A stretch of DNA of 64,000 nt from Limnohabitans parvus II-B4 (GTDB lineage: Bacteria > Pseudomonadota > Gammaproteobacteria > Burkholderiales > Burkholderiaceae_C): contig NZ_NESN01000001.1 in assembly GCF_003063455.1 (NCBI RefSeq), forward strand, positions 558,001 to 622,000. The letters are read 5' to 3'. The notes beneath the pieces are model-generated. The model ran no database searches. It saw nothing but the letters and a program-made list of their open reading frames with translations, and was not told the DNA's origin. A program made the translations under genes and the position numbers. Below are positions 18,067 through 27,359 of the stretch, piece by piece; the first letter of the stretch is position 1; each line of letters starts with the position of its first letter.

Positions 18067-18606
18067 ATGAAAAAAATCAACGACCTTTTCTTTCGACTGG
18101 CGGAGTTCACGCTGGTCATCATGTTGTCGACCATGGTCATCATGGTGTTCGGTAACGTGGTTTTGCGCTACGGCTTCAACGACGGCATCATCAGTTCGGA
18201 AGAGTTGTCGCGATTTTTGTTCATCTGGATCACCTTCCTGGGCGCCATCGTCACGATGCGTGAAAACGGCCATCTGGGCCTGGACTCGATCGTGCGCAAA
18301 CTCAGTCTGAGCGGTAAAAAAATAGCTTTTGCCGTGTCCAACGTGCTGATGCTCGGTTGCTGCGCACTGATGTTTTACGGCACCCTCAAACAATACAGCA
18401 TCAACGCCAGCACGCGCTCGGCCGTGACCGAAATCCCCATGAGCTGGGTGTACGGCGTCGGCTACATCACCAGCGTGGCCATGGGCTTGATGATCATCGG
18501 CAAGCTGGTTCAGCTGGCCAAAGGCAACTTCAACGAGGCCGACCTGATCCAGGTTCAGGACTCTGAAGAAGTCGTCACAGCGCACACCGGCGAGGCCACC
18601 AAATGA
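18067..18606 (+). CDS. dctQ: TRAP transporter small permease DctQ (first system)
   Basis: A 179-residue protein with four membrane helices, including TLVIMLSTMVIMVFGNVVLRYGF and the conserved SSEELSRFLFIWITFLGA. DctQ pairs with DctM to form the transmembrane unit. The stop codon overlaps the dctM start (ATGA at 18603), a sign of translational coupling. Confidence 0.9.
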   Translation: MKKINDLFFRLAEFTLVIMLSTMVIMVFGNVVLRYGFNDGIISSEELSRFLFIWITFLGAIVTMRENGHLGLDSIVRKLSLSGKKIAFAVSNVLMLGCCALMFYGTLKQYSINASTRSAVTEIPMSWVYGVGYITSVAMGLMIIGKLVQLAKGNFNEADLIQVQDSEEVVTAHTGEATK

Positions 18607-19886
18607 CCGTTCTTGTTTTCATCGTTTCCTTGCTGGGTGCCATGGCACTGGGCATGCCTCTGGCTTTTTCCCTGATCGTTTCAGGTGTGGCCCTGATGCT
18701 GCATCTGGACAACTTCGACACCCAAATCGTGTCGCAAAACCTGATCAATGGTGCCGACAACTTTCCGCTGATGGCCGTGCCCTTTTTCATGCTGGCGGGT
18801 GAACTGATGAACGCAGGCGGCATGAGCCGACGCATTGTCAATTCGGCCATGGTCTGGGTCGGTCACTTTCGCGGCGGCTTGGGCTATGTGGCGGTCTTTG
18901 CCGCCATCGTCATGGCCAGTTTGTCCGGCTCGGCTGTGGCCGACACCGCGGCGCTGGCGGCGGTGCTGATGCCCATGATGCGCGATGCGGGTTACCGCAT
19001 GGACCGCTCTGCGGGTCTGATTGCAGCGGGCGGCATCATCGCGCCCGTGATTCCCCCCTCTATTGGTTTCATTTTGTTTGGTGTGATCGGCGGCGTGTCG
19101 ATTTCCAAGCTCTTCATGGCCGGCATCTTCCCCGGCATTTTGATGGGACTGGCTTTGATCGTGACCTGGTGGGTCGTTGCACGCAAAGACAAAGTGGTGG
19201 TGGCTGAAAAGGTGCCGTTCAAAAAACGCATCACCGTGACCATCAACGCGTTCTGGTCTTATCTGCTGGCCATCACCATCATCGGTGGCATGAAGATGGG
19301 CATCTTCACGCCCACCGAGGCGGCCGTGGTGGCGGTGGTGTATTCACTGGTGGTGGGCTTGTTCATTTACCGCGAGATCAAGGTGAAAGACCTCTACGGG
19401 ATCATTTTGGCGGCAGCCAAAACCTCTTCGGTAGTGATGTTCCTGGTGGCTGCGGCTTTGGTGTCGGCTTGGCTCATCACGGTGGCCAATATTCCGGCCC
19501 AAATCGTTGAAATCCTGCGCCCCTTCATCGACAACCAGACTTTGCTGATGGTCATGCTGATGCTGCTGGTGATGATCGTGGGCACGGCCCTCGACTTCGC
19601 GCCCACCGTGCTGATCCTCACGCCCGTGCTGATGCCCCTGGTGCGCGAAGCGGGCATTGACCCGGTTTACTTTGGCGTGTTGTTCATCATCAACAACGCC
19701 ATCGGTTTGCTGACCCCGCCCGTGGGCACGGTGCTCAACGTGGTCTGCGGTGTGGGCCGCATCCCGATGCACGACGTCATCCGTGGCGTCATGCCTTTCC
19801 TGTTGTCCCAGGTGGTGGTCATGGGCGCGCTGATTGCGTTCCCAAGCCTGGTGATGATGCCCCTCAAATGGTTGCTGATGAAATGA
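18603..19886 (+). CDS. dctM: TRAP transporter large permease DctM (first system)
   Basis: A 427-residue protein with about twelve membrane helices. Family blocks include NFPLMAVPFFMLAGELMNAGGMSRRIV, GSAVADTAALAAVLMPMM and TPPVGTVLNVVCGVG. It forms the sodium-driven transport path of the TRAP system. It overlaps dctQ at its start and the SDR gene at its end (ATGA at 19883). Confidence 0.93.
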   Translation: MTVLVFIVSLLGAMALGMPLAFSLIVSGVALMLHLDNFDTQIVSQNLINGADNFPLMAVPFFMLAGELMNAGGMSRRIVNSAMVWVGHFRGGLGYVAVFAAIVMASLSGSAVADTAALAAVLMPMMRDAGYRMDRSAGLIAAGGIIAPVIPPSIGFILFGVIGGVSISKLFMAGIFPGILMGLALIVTWWVVARKDKVVVAEKVPFKKRITVTINAFWSYLLAITIIGGMKMGIFTPTEAAVVAVVYSLVVGLFIYREIKVKDLYGIILAAAKTSSVVMFLVAAALVSAWLITVANIPAQIVEILRPFIDNQTLLMVMLMLLVMIVGTALDFAPTVLILTPVLMPLVREAGIDPVYFGVLFIINNAIGLLTPPVGTVLNVVCGVGRIPMHDVIRGVMPFLLSQVVVMGALIAFPSLVMMPLKWLLMK

Positions 19887-20650
19887 ACGTCCTCGACACT
19901 TTCCAACTCACGGGCCGCCGCGCCCTGATCACAGGCTCATCGGCAGGCATTGGCCTGGCTTTGGCCGAGGCGTTGGCGCAAGCGGGAGCCCATGTCATCC
20001 TGAATGGCCGCACGGCCAGCAAAGTGGATGCCGCCGCGCTGACACTGAAGTCGCAAGGCCTGTCCGTCAGCACCTCGGTGTTCGACGTGACCGATGCCGA
20101 GAGCGTGCGCGCAGCCGTGGAAAAAATCGAAACCGAAGGCCCGATTGACATCCTGATCAACAACGCAGGCATGCAGATTCGCGGTCCGCTGCACGAGTAC
20201 CAGGACAGCGACTGGCACACCATCATGAAAACCAACCTGGACAGCGTGTATTTCGTGGGCCAGGCGGTGGCCAAAAAAATGATCCCGCGTGGGCGCGGCA
20301 AGATCATCAACATCTGCTCGGTGCAAAGCGAGCTGGGCCGCCCCGGCATTGCGCCCTACACCGCCACCAAAGGCGCGGTGAAGATGCTCACCAAAGGCAT
20401 GGCGATCGACTGGGGCCAGTTCGGCATCAACGTCAACGGCATTGGCCCGGGCTACTTCAAGACCGAACTGAACCAGAAACTGGTGGACGACCCCACTTTC
20501 AGCAGCTGGCTGGTTGGCCGCACGCCCAGCCGCCGCTGGGGCGATGTTCAAGACCTGGGTGGTGCTGCGGTCTTTTTGGCCTCGGACGCTTCACGCTTTG
20601 TGAACGGCCATATCCTGTATGTCGATGGTGGCGTGACTGCCACGCTCTGA
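19883..20650 (+). CDS. idnO: Short-chain dehydrogenase, gluconate 5-dehydrogenase type
   Basis: A 255-residue SDR with GSSAGIGLALAEAL as the cofactor-binding loop, NNAG, and the active-site pattern with Ser in ICSVQSE and Tyr-Lys in YTATK. The end (VNGHILYVDGGVTATL) and the early blocks match IdnO/Gno enzymes, which interconvert 5-ketogluconate and D-gluconate. The ATG at 19883 overlaps the dctM stop and is preferred over the in-frame ATG at 19868. With the next gene it would complete L-idonate to gluconate conversion. Confidence 0.82.
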   Translation: MNVLDTFQLTGRRALITGSSAGIGLALAEALAQAGAHVILNGRTASKVDAAALTLKSQGLSVSTSVFDVTDAESVRAAVEKIETEGPIDILINNAGMQIRGPLHEYQDSDWHTIMKTNLDSVYFVGQAVAKKMIPRGRGKIINICSVQSELGRPGIAPYTATKGAVKMLTKGMAIDWGQFGINVNGIGPGYFKTELNQKLVDDPTFSSWLVGRTPSRRWGDVQDLGGAAVFLASDASRFVNGHILYVDGGVTATL

Positions 20651-20692
20651 GCACCCTCTAAGATTTACCCCTTACTTTTCAAAGAAACCGCC

Positions 20693-21739
20693 ATGAAATC
20701 CGTTGTCTGCCACTCGGCCAAAGACCTGCGTGTTGAAAACACCGAACTGCCCGCTTTGGGCGAACACCAGTTGCGTGTGAATGTGGCCTTTGGCGGCATT
20801 TGCGGCTCCGACCTGCATTACTACCAGCATGGCGGCTTTGGCACGGTGCGCATCAAACAACCCATCGCCCTGGGTCACGAGATTTCAGGTGTGGTGGATG
20901 GTTTCGGCGCTGCGGTGACCGGCGTCAAAAAAGGTCAGCGCATCGCCATCTCGCCCTCGCGCCCTTGCGGCCACTGCCGCTTTTGCCAGGCGGGGCAACA
21001 CAACCACTGCCTGAACATGCGTTTTTACGGCAGCGCCATGCCCTTCCCGCACATCCAGGGCGCGTTCTCTGAACAATTGATCATCGAGGGCTACCAAGCC
21101 CACCCGATTGCCGACCACCTGAGCCTGTCTGAAGCCGCTTTGGCCGAGCCCCTGTCTGTCGGCCTGCACGCCATCCAGCGCGCAGGCAGCGTGTTGGGCA
21201 AGCAGGTGCTGGTGACCGGTTGCGGCCCGATTGGCTCGCTCTTGATCGGTGCCTTGCGCCGTGCCGGTGCTGCCCGCATCGTGGCGGCCGACATCGCCGA
21301 CTTGCCCCTGAAATGCGCCAAAGAGATGGGCGCGGACGAGATCATCAACCTCAAGACCCAGGCCGAAGCACTGGATCAATACAAAGTGGACAAAGGCCAG
21401 TTTGACGCCGTCTTTGAAGCCTCGGGCAGCGAAGCGGCCTTGCGCGTAGGCCTGGACACCATCGCACCACGCGGTGTGCTGATCACGGTGGGCATGGGCG
21501 GCGACATCAGCCTGCCCATGACGCAGATCGTGGCCAAGGAAGTCGACATGCGCGGCACCTTCCGCTTCCATGCCGAATTTGCCACCGCCGTGCGCTTTTT
21601 GAACGAAGGTTTGGTCAACGGCAAACCGGTCATCACCGGCATCTTGCCTGTGGACCGCGCCATTGAAGCCTTCGATCTGGCGGCCGACAAGAGCCAGTCG
21701 CTCAAAGTGCAAATCGCCTTTGCCGACGCTGTGGCTTGA
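20693..21739 (+). CDS. idnD: L-idonate 5-dehydrogenase (zinc alcohol dehydrogenase family)
   Basis: A 348-residue medium-chain dehydrogenase. Catalytic zinc ligands are Cys37 (CGSDLHYY) and His62-Glu63 (GHE). Four structural zinc cysteines sit at residues 92, 95, 98 and 106. The nucleotide loop is GCGPIGSLLIGAL. The CGSDLHYYQHGGFG block is characteristic of IdnD, which oxidises L-idonate to 5-ketogluconate. It follows the IdnO-type gene by 42 bases, which strengthens the assignment. Confidence 0.88.
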   Translation: MKSVVCHSAKDLRVENTELPALGEHQLRVNVAFGGICGSDLHYYQHGGFGTVRIKQPIALGHEISGVVDGFGAAVTGVKKGQRIAISPSRPCGHCRFCQAGQHNHCLNMRFYGSAMPFPHIQGAFSEQLIIEGYQAHPIADHLSLSEAALAEPLSVGLHAIQRAGSVLGKQVLVTGCGPIGSLLIGALRRAGAARIVAADIADLPLKCAKEMGADEIINLKTQAEALDQYKVDKGQFDAVFEASGSEAALRVGLDTIAPRGVLITVGMGGDISLPMTQIVAKEVDMRGTFRFHAEFATAVRFLNEGLVNGKPVITGILPVDRAIEAFDLAADKSQSLKVQIAFADAVA

Positions 21740-21787
21740 TCAACCTTCACGCCTCTTCCGAATCCTGAAATCCTGAAAGACATCCTG

Positions 21788-22537
21788 ATGAAAAAAGTTG
21801 CACTCGTCACAGGCGCAAGCTCCGGCATTGGCCAAGCCTGCGCACTCGGTTTGCTCCAAGAAGGCTGGCATGTGGTGCTGGTCGGCCGCCGTGCCGAAGC
21901 TTTGCAGGAAACCATCGCCAAAGCCGGTGCCAACGCGGCCAACGGCGTGGCCATGCCTGCCGACGTGTCCAACGAAGAACAGGTCAAGGCCCTGTTCGAC
22001 AAGGTCCGCGCCGAGTTCGGTCGCCTCGATTTGCTGTTCAACAACGCGGGCATCTCGCTGCCCACCACCCTGCCCGGCGACGTGTCAGGTGATGACTGGC
22101 GCCGCATGGTGGACGTGAACCTGAACGGTGCCTTCTACTGCCTGTCGCACGCCTTCAAGCTGATGCAAGAGCAAAGCCCGCAAGGCGGCCGCATCATCAA
22201 CAACGGCTCCATCTCGGCCCATGTGCCGCGCTACGGGTCCATCGCCTACACCGCCACCAAGCACGCCATTTCGGGCCTGACCCGTGCGGCCTCGCTGGAC
22301 GGCCGGGCTTTCAGCATCGCTGTCGGCCAAATCGACATTGGCAACGTGGCTTCCGACATGACCGAAAAAATGGCCAAAGGTGTGCCCCAAGCCGATGGCA
22401 CCATCAAGGCCGAACCGCGCATGGACATGTCGGCCGTGGTCGAGACTTTCCTGAGCATGTCTCGCTTACCACTGTCTGCCAACATCTTGTTCACCACCGT
22501 GATGGCCACCAACATGCCGTTTGTGGGTCGGGGATAA
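21788..22537 (+). CDS. Short-chain dehydrogenase of unknown substrate
   Basis: A 249-residue SDR with GASSGIGQACALGL, NNAG, and Ser-Tyr-Lys in NGSISAHVPRYGSIAYTATK. Unlike the IdnO-type gene it ends in FTTVMATNMPFVGRG instead of the usual YVDGG tail, so it belongs to another SDR branch. It is within the idonate/gluconate operon (48 bases after idnD, 8 before gnd) and probably reduces or oxidises a related keto-acid. Confidence 0.78.
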   Translation: MKKVALVTGASSGIGQACALGLLQEGWHVVLVGRRAEALQETIAKAGANAANGVAMPADVSNEEQVKALFDKVRAEFGRLDLLFNNAGISLPTTLPGDVSGDDWRRMVDVNLNGAFYCLSHAFKLMQEQSPQGGRIINNGSISAHVPRYGSIAYTATKHAISGLTRAASLDGRAFSIAVGQIDIGNVASDMTEKMAKGVPQADGTIKAEPRMDMSAVVETFLSMSRLPLSANILFTTVMATNMPFVGRG

Positions 22538-22545
22538 ATCAGCCT

Positions 22546-23955
22546 ATGCAGAAGATGGACATCGGCCTGGTGGGCCTGGGCGTCATGGGTGAAAACCTGG
22601 CGCTCAATCTGGAGCGCAATGGTTTTTCTGTCAGTGGCTTTGACCTGGATTCAGGCAAACGCGACAGCTTTGGCCAGCGCACACAAGGCCTGAATGCACA
22701 AGCAGTCCAGTCACTGGCCGAACTGGTGAACAGCCTGCAACAGCCGCGTTGCGTGTGGCTGATGGTGCCTGCAGGCGCTGCGGTCGATGCCGTGTTGGCC
22801 GAGTTGCGCCCACTGCTGAGCCCTGGCGACGTGGTGATGGACGGTGGCAACACGCTCTACACAGACACACAGCGCCGAATCCAGTCGCTGGAGGGCACCG
22901 GCATTTTGTTTGTGGGTGCGGGTGTCAGCGGTGGTGAAGAAGGTGCACTGCGCGGCCCTGCACTGATGCCGGGTGGGTCGACACAAGCGTGGCCGCTGCT
23001 CAAGCCCATGCTGCAAGCCATTTCAGCCCAAGCAGAAGACGGCCAGCCCTGCTGCGAATGGATGGGTCCCGGTGGCTCGGGCCACTTTGTGAAGATGGTG
23101 CACAACGGCATTGAATACGCCGACATGCAAACCATCTGTGAAGCCTATTGGCTGATGCATAACTTGCTGGGCATGAGCCCGGCCGAGATGAGTGCGGTGT
23201 TCCGCGAGTGGAACCAAGGCGAACTCAGCAGCTACCTGATGGGCATCACGGCCGACATCCTGGCGCACACCGACCCCGAAACGGGCGACGCACTGGTGAA
23301 CCTGATCCTCGACACCGCCGAACAAAAAGGCACGGGCAAATGGGCCAGTCAGGTCGCACTCGACCTGGGCGTGACCGCGCCCACGATTGTCAATGCCGTG
23401 TTCGCACGCACCATCAGTGCCTTGCAGCCCGAACGCGTCAAAGCATCCAAGGTGTTGGCCGGGCCCATTGCCCCGACCGCGGGTGACCGGAAAACGGTGC
23501 TGGGCAGCATTCAGAAAGCCTTGCTGGCCGCCAAGATTTGCGCTTATGCCCAAGGCTTTAGCCTGCTCAAAGCCGCAGATCAAGAACACCAATGGGCACT
23601 GCCCATGGGCACAGTGGCATCGGTCTGGCGAGCAGGTTGCATCATTCGCGCGCACTTGCTTGAAGACATCCGAAGCGCGTACGAACGCTCGCCCCATTTG
23701 GACAACCTGTTGATGGACAGCCACTTTTCGGGCGTGATGGCACGCTGCCAACAAGACCTGAGAGAAGTCGTGGCGATGGGGGCCTTGCATGGCGTGGCGG
23801 TGCCCTCGTTCATGAGCGCCCTCTGCTACTACGACGCCTACCGCTCGGCCCGCTTGCCTGCCAACTTGCTGCAGGCGCAACGCGACTACTTTGGGGCTCA
23901 CACTTACCAGCGGGTAGATCGCCCGGGGAAATTCCACACGCGCTGGATCGACTGA
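22546..23955 (+). CDS. gnd: 6-phosphogluconate dehydrogenase, decarboxylating
   Basis: A 469-residue protein of the long NADP-dependent form. The cofactor loop is GLGVMGENLALN near the start, the substrate block is GPGGSGHFVKMVHNGIEYADMQ, and the C-terminus includes AQRDYFGAHTYQRVD. It oxidises 6-phosphogluconate to ribulose-5-phosphate and CO2. It is the last gene of the operon, which gives the gluconokinase product a pentose phosphate outlet in the same transcript. The gene converges on the ManD-like gene with 37 bases between. Confidence 0.95.
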   Translation: MQKMDIGLVGLGVMGENLALNLERNGFSVSGFDLDSGKRDSFGQRTQGLNAQAVQSLAELVNSLQQPRCVWLMVPAGAAVDAVLAELRPLLSPGDVVMDGGNTLYTDTQRRIQSLEGTGILFVGAGVSGGEEGALRGPALMPGGSTQAWPLLKPMLQAISAQAEDGQPCCEWMGPGGSGHFVKMVHNGIEYADMQTICEAYWLMHNLLGMSPAEMSAVFREWNQGELSSYLMGITADILAHTDPETGDALVNLILDTAEQKGTGKWASQVALDLGVTAPTIVNAVFARTISALQPERVKASKVLAGPIAPTAGDRKTVLGSIQKALLAAKICAYAQGFSLLKAADQEHQWALPMGTVASVWRAGCIIRAHLLEDIRSAYERSPHLDNLLMDSHFSGVMARCQQDLREVVAMGALHGVAVPSFMSALCYYDAYRSARLPANLLQAQRDYFGAHTYQRVDRPGKFHTRWID

Positions 23956-23992
23956 ACGTCTGACGCCAGGTGTAGCCCAACAATCACCGGCT

Positions 23993-25240
23993 TCAGGGCG
24001 TTTGCAATGTCCCGTCCGCCAAGCGCGTCTGAGTCCAAGTCGTGACACCACTTTCACAAGGGTACAGCGCAGCCATGTGCTCGTCGATGTCGACACCCAG
24101 GCCGGGCAAGTCGTTGGCATACACATAGCCCTGCTTGAATTGCGGTAAACCGGGAAACACATCCAGCAGGGCCTCACGCGGCCCTTTGAGTTCCTGGATG
24201 ACAAAGTTCGGCGGCTCGGTGCCCGACCATTCCTGCACCCCAAAGTTGCGCGACGCCAGATCGATGTGGATGTTGGCCGCATGGGCCAGTGGCGACATGT
24301 CGCCCGGACCGTGCCAGGCGGTGTGCACGCCATACTGCTCGGCAAACTGCTGCAGCTTGCGTGCGGGGGTGATGCCGCCCACCTGGCTCAGGTGCACGCG
24401 GATGAAATCGATCAGCCGCTCGGCGATCAGATTGCGCCATTCAAAGGGGTGGTTGAACAACTCACCCTGCGCCAATGGGATATTGGTCTTATCGCGCAAC
24501 TGACGAATCCATTCACCTTCTTCGAGCGGAATGGCGTCTTCCAGAAAGAACAAATCAAACGGCTCCAGCGCCTGCGCAAAGCGAATCGCGTCGATGGGCT
24601 TGAGGCGTTCGTGCACGTCGTGGCACAGCTCCACATCAAAACCCACGCGGCTGCGGATGCCGTCAAACATCTTGACGGTTTCGCGCATGTACTTGCGCGC
24701 ATCGAGGTACACCCCGTCCGGCGCATGGCTCGGAGCGTGGGCCGGTGCTGCACCGTAGCCACCACCGCCATAACCACCGCTTTGGCAGCGGATGTGCGTG
24801 ATGCCCTGCTCACGGTACTTCTGGATGTTGTCGCACAGCTCGCTCAAATCCTTGCCGTCGGCGTGGCGGTAGATCGGCACGGCTTCGCGCACCTTGCCGC
24901 CCAACAGCTGGTACAGCGGCATGTTGGCCAGCTTGCCCTTGATGTCCCACAAGGCCATGTCGATGCCCGAGATCGCGTTGTTCTCGATGGGGCCGTTGCG
25001 CCAGTAAGCGTTCTGGTGCATCAGCTGCCAGATCTCTTCGATGGCATGCACATCGCGCCCCACGACCAGAGGCCGCAGGTACTCTTCAATCAGGCATTTG
25101 ACCGCCAGATGACGGTAGGCAAATGTGCCGCAGCCCAAGCCATACAGGCCAGGCTGGTTGGTTTCGACTTTGACCACCAGCAGGTTGATGCCTTCAGGGG
25201 CGGTCAGGATGACTTTGACGTCGGTGATCAGGGTGCTCAT
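23993..25240 (-). CDS. Enolase-superfamily sugar-acid dehydratase, ManD/RspA type
   Basis: A 415-residue protein of the mandelate racemase/enolase superfamily. Metal ligands lie in FDVELCHDVHERL, FFLEDAIPLEEG and AQGELFNHP. Further family marks are HTAWHGPGDMSPLAHAANIH and the N-terminal ISGIDMALWDIKGKLANMPLYQLLGG. This matches the D-mannonate dehydratase (ManD, RspA) subgroup, whose members dehydrate D-mannonate or D-gluconate to 2-keto-3-deoxy-gluconate, some with very low activity. The ATG at 25238-25240 is chosen over an upstream TTG. It is the last gene of the leftward arm of the GntR-controlled locus. The substrate is not certain. Confidence 0.83.
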   Translation of the reverse strand: MSTLITDVKVILTAPEGINLLVVKVETNQPGLYGLGCGTFAYRHLAVKCLIEEYLRPLVVGRDVHAIEEIWQLMHQNAYWRNGPIENNAISGIDMALWDIKGKLANMPLYQLLGGKVREAVPIYRHADGKDLSELCDNIQKYREQGITHIRCQSGGYGGGGYGAAPAHAPSHAPDGVYLDARKYMRETVKMFDGIRSRVGFDVELCHDVHERLKPIDAIRFAQALEPFDLFFLEDAIPLEEGEWIRQLRDKTNIPLAQGELFNHPFEWRNLIAERLIDFIRVHLSQVGGITPARKLQQFAEQYGVHTAWHGPGDMSPLAHAANIHIDLASRNFGVQEWSGTEPPNFVIQELKGPREALLDVFPGLPQFKQGYVYANDLPGLGVDIDEHMAALYPCESGVTTWTQTRLADGTLQTP

Positions 25241-25275
25241 GAAATCTGTCTGCGATGAAATGCGTTGCAAGGAAA

Positions 25276-26058
25276 TCAGAGCACCGACAACCAGCCGCCA
25301 TCGACATAGATGATCTGGCCATTGACATAGTTGGATGCGCCCGAAGCCAGGTAAATGGCGGTACCCACGAGTTCATCGGGGCGGCCCCAGCGCTGCGCCG
25401 GGTTGCTGCTTTTGACCCAGGCGTCAAACGAGGGGTTATTGACCAGCGCTTCGTTCATGTCGGTCAGGATGTAGCCGGGGCCAATCGAGTTGGCCTGGAT
25501 GTTGTGCTGCGCCCACTCGGCCGCCATGGCTTTGGACAGCATCTTGATGCCCCCTTTGGCCACCGTATAGGGTGCCACCGTGGCGCGTGCGGCTTCGCTG
25601 GTGAGCGAGCCGATGTTGATGATCTTGCCGCCGGTGCCCTGGTCAATCATGCGGCGCGCCGCGGCACGCCCCACCAAAAAAGCTGCCGTGAGGTTGGTGT
25701 TGATGACACGGTTCCAATCGTCCAGCGAGACATCCAGCATGGGTTGGCGGTGCTGGATGCCCGCGTTGTTGATCAAGATGTCAATGACCAGGCCCGCACG
25801 GTCAAATCCTGCAAAAGCCGCTTCGACCGAAGCCTGATCGGCCACATCGAAGGCGGCGCCCTGCGCATTCAAGCCCAGCGCCTGCAGCTGGGCCACGGCC
25901 GCGTCCACAGCAGCGGTCTGACGGCTGTTGAGGATGACGCTTGCACCCGATTCGGCCAGACCTTGCGCCAGGGCCAGGCCAATGCCGCGTGTCGAGCCCG
26001 TGATCAGGGCAGTGCGACCACGGAGGTCAAACAAAGATGTGGCTTGGGCTTGTGTCAT
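25276..26058 (-). CDS. Short-chain dehydrogenase, gluconate 5-dehydrogenase-like
   Basis: A 260-residue SDR with GSTRGIGLALAQGL, NNAGIQHRQPM, Ser in NIGSLTSEAAR, Tyr-Lys in YTVAKGG, and the tail IIYVDGG. It is a paralogue of the IdnO-type protein at 19883, close to enzymes acting on 5-keto-hexonates or oxidising hexonates at C5. It lies between two enolase-type dehydratases and is co-transcribed with them, so it probably isomerises a sugar acid by oxidation and reduction before dehydration. Confidence 0.8.
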   Translation of the reverse strand: MTQAQATSLFDLRGRTALITGSTRGIGLALAQGLAESGASVILNSRQTAAVDAAVAQLQALGLNAQGAAFDVADQASVEAAFAGFDRAGLVIDILINNAGIQHRQPMLDVSLDDWNRVINTNLTAAFLVGRAAARRMIDQGTGGKIINIGSLTSEAARATVAPYTVAKGGIKMLSKAMAAEWAQHNIQANSIGPGYILTDMNEALVNNPSFDAWVKSSNPAQRWGRPDELVGTAIYLASGASNYVNGQIIYVDGGWLSVL

Positions 26059-26099
26059 GGTGGATCAGACGTTTAAAGAAGAAGAAAAATCAATGCGGT

Positions 26100-27293
26100 T
26101 CACCGGCTCACGCGCACCACCGCATCGGCCCGCTTGTGCAAATCGGGCAGCAGCTCCAGGCCCAGGCCCGGCTTTTCGTTCAGGCTGATCATGCCGTTCT
26201 TCACCTGCGGCAATTCGGTCACCAGTTCCTTGTACCAGCCGGAGTAGAAGGCGCGCACGCTCTCCTGAATCAAGGCATTGGGCGCGTGCAGCGACAAGTG
26301 CGTGGACGCAGCCCAGACCACCGGCCCCGTGCAGTCGTGCGGGGCCACGGGCAATTGCCAGGCGTCGGCCATGGCCGCGATCTTGCGTGCTTCGGTCAGG
26401 CCCCCGCACCAGCTCAGATCCAGCATGGCCACGCCAGCCACGCCGGTTTGCAGGTAATCCTTGAAACCCCATTTGTAGCTGAGCGTTTCGCTCGCACAGA
26501 TCAGCGCCTTGCAGTCCACGGCGTACTGCTTGAGCAGGTCCAGGCTGTCCATGCGGATCGCGTCTTCGTGCCAGAAAGTGTCGAACTCTTGCAAGGCGCG
26601 TGAAATCTTTTGCGCCATGGGCAGCCGCCACAGGCTGTGAAATTCGACCATGATGTCCATCTTGTCGCCCACCGCATTTCGGATCTTGCGAAAGGGCTCG
26701 AGTGCGGTGTTCAGGTCTTGCGGACTGATGTACTGGCCATGCGATTTTTCAGCGGCCATGTCAAAGGGCCAGATCTTCATGCCGGTAATGCCTTCAGACA
26801 GCAGCGACTCGGCCACCTCGTCGGCGCGGTGCAAAAAGCCTTGCAGATCTTCGTAAGGCCCGGCGCTGTTGCCCAGCCCCCAGTTGCTGCTGGTCTGGTT
26901 GACGTTGCTGCGGATATATTGGTAGCCCGCGCAGGTGTTGTAGACCCGGATCTCGTCGCGGCTCTTGCCGCCCAGCGCCGTATACACCGGCATGCCTGCG
27001 GCCTTGCCAAAAATGTCCCACAACGCAATGTCCACCGCCGAGTTGCCACGCGTTTCGACGCCGGACCCACGCCAGCCCAGATAACCCGTGATGTCGCGCA
27101 GACGAGACTCGATGGCGAGCGGGTCTTGGCCGATCAGCTTGGGGGCCACCCATTCGTGCAGATAGGCCTCGACCGCCTGCGCGCCCATGAAGGTTTCGCC
27201 CAGCCCCACCAGTCCTTCGTCGGTGTGCAATCGCACCCAGATGATGTTGGGAAATTCTTCCAGGCGGATGGTTTCGAGTTGCGTGATTTTCAT
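26100..27293 (-). CDS. Enolase-superfamily sugar-acid dehydratase (second type)
   Basis: A 397-residue enolase-superfamily protein, distinct from the ManD-like one. Metal ligands are in IMVEFHSLWRLP, FWHEDAIRMD and ICASETLS; a general base His is in VAPHDCTGPV, and a Lys lies in GITGMKIWPFD at the end of the second barrel strand. These define a mandelate racemase-like acid sugar dehydratase. The exact acid cannot be named; galactonate, arabinonate, gluconate and fuconate dehydratases look similar at this level. It is separated from dctP by an intrinsic terminator and starts the distal part of the leftward operon. Confidence 0.8.
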   Translation of the reverse strand: MKITQLETIRLEEFPNIIWVRLHTDEGLVGLGETFMGAQAVEAYLHEWVAPKLIGQDPLAIESRLRDITGYLGWRGSGVETRGNSAVDIALWDIFGKAAGMPVYTALGGKSRDEIRVYNTCAGYQYIRSNVNQTSSNWGLGNSAGPYEDLQGFLHRADEVAESLLSEGITGMKIWPFDMAAEKSHGQYISPQDLNTALEPFRKIRNAVGDKMDIMVEFHSLWRLPMAQKISRALQEFDTFWHEDAIRMDSLDLLKQYAVDCKALICASETLSYKWGFKDYLQTGVAGVAMLDLSWCGGLTEARKIAAMADAWQLPVAPHDCTGPVVWAASTHLSLHAPNALIQESVRAFYSGWYKELVTELPQVKNGMISLNEKPGLGLELLPDLHKRADAVVRVSR

Positions 27294-27313
27294 GGCAAAT
27301 CAAATTTCAGACA

Positions 27314-27348
27314 TTAAAAAAGCCCCACAGCTTGTGACTGTGGGGCTT
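27314..27348 (-). terminator. Intrinsic terminator directly after the second dctP
   Basis: On the leftward strand an 11-bp perfect stem (AAGCCCCACAG with its complement, 7-base loop) is followed by six T. It lies between dctP and the enolase-type gene in the same operon, as in the first TRAP system. Confidence 0.92.
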
Positions 27349-27359
27349 GACGCAAGGCA

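Noticed and set aside
16645..18585. 646-codon leftward open frame opposite the TRAP genes
   Set aside because: His-, Gly- and Val-rich shadow with no family similarity; the rightward frames are clear DctP and DctQ.
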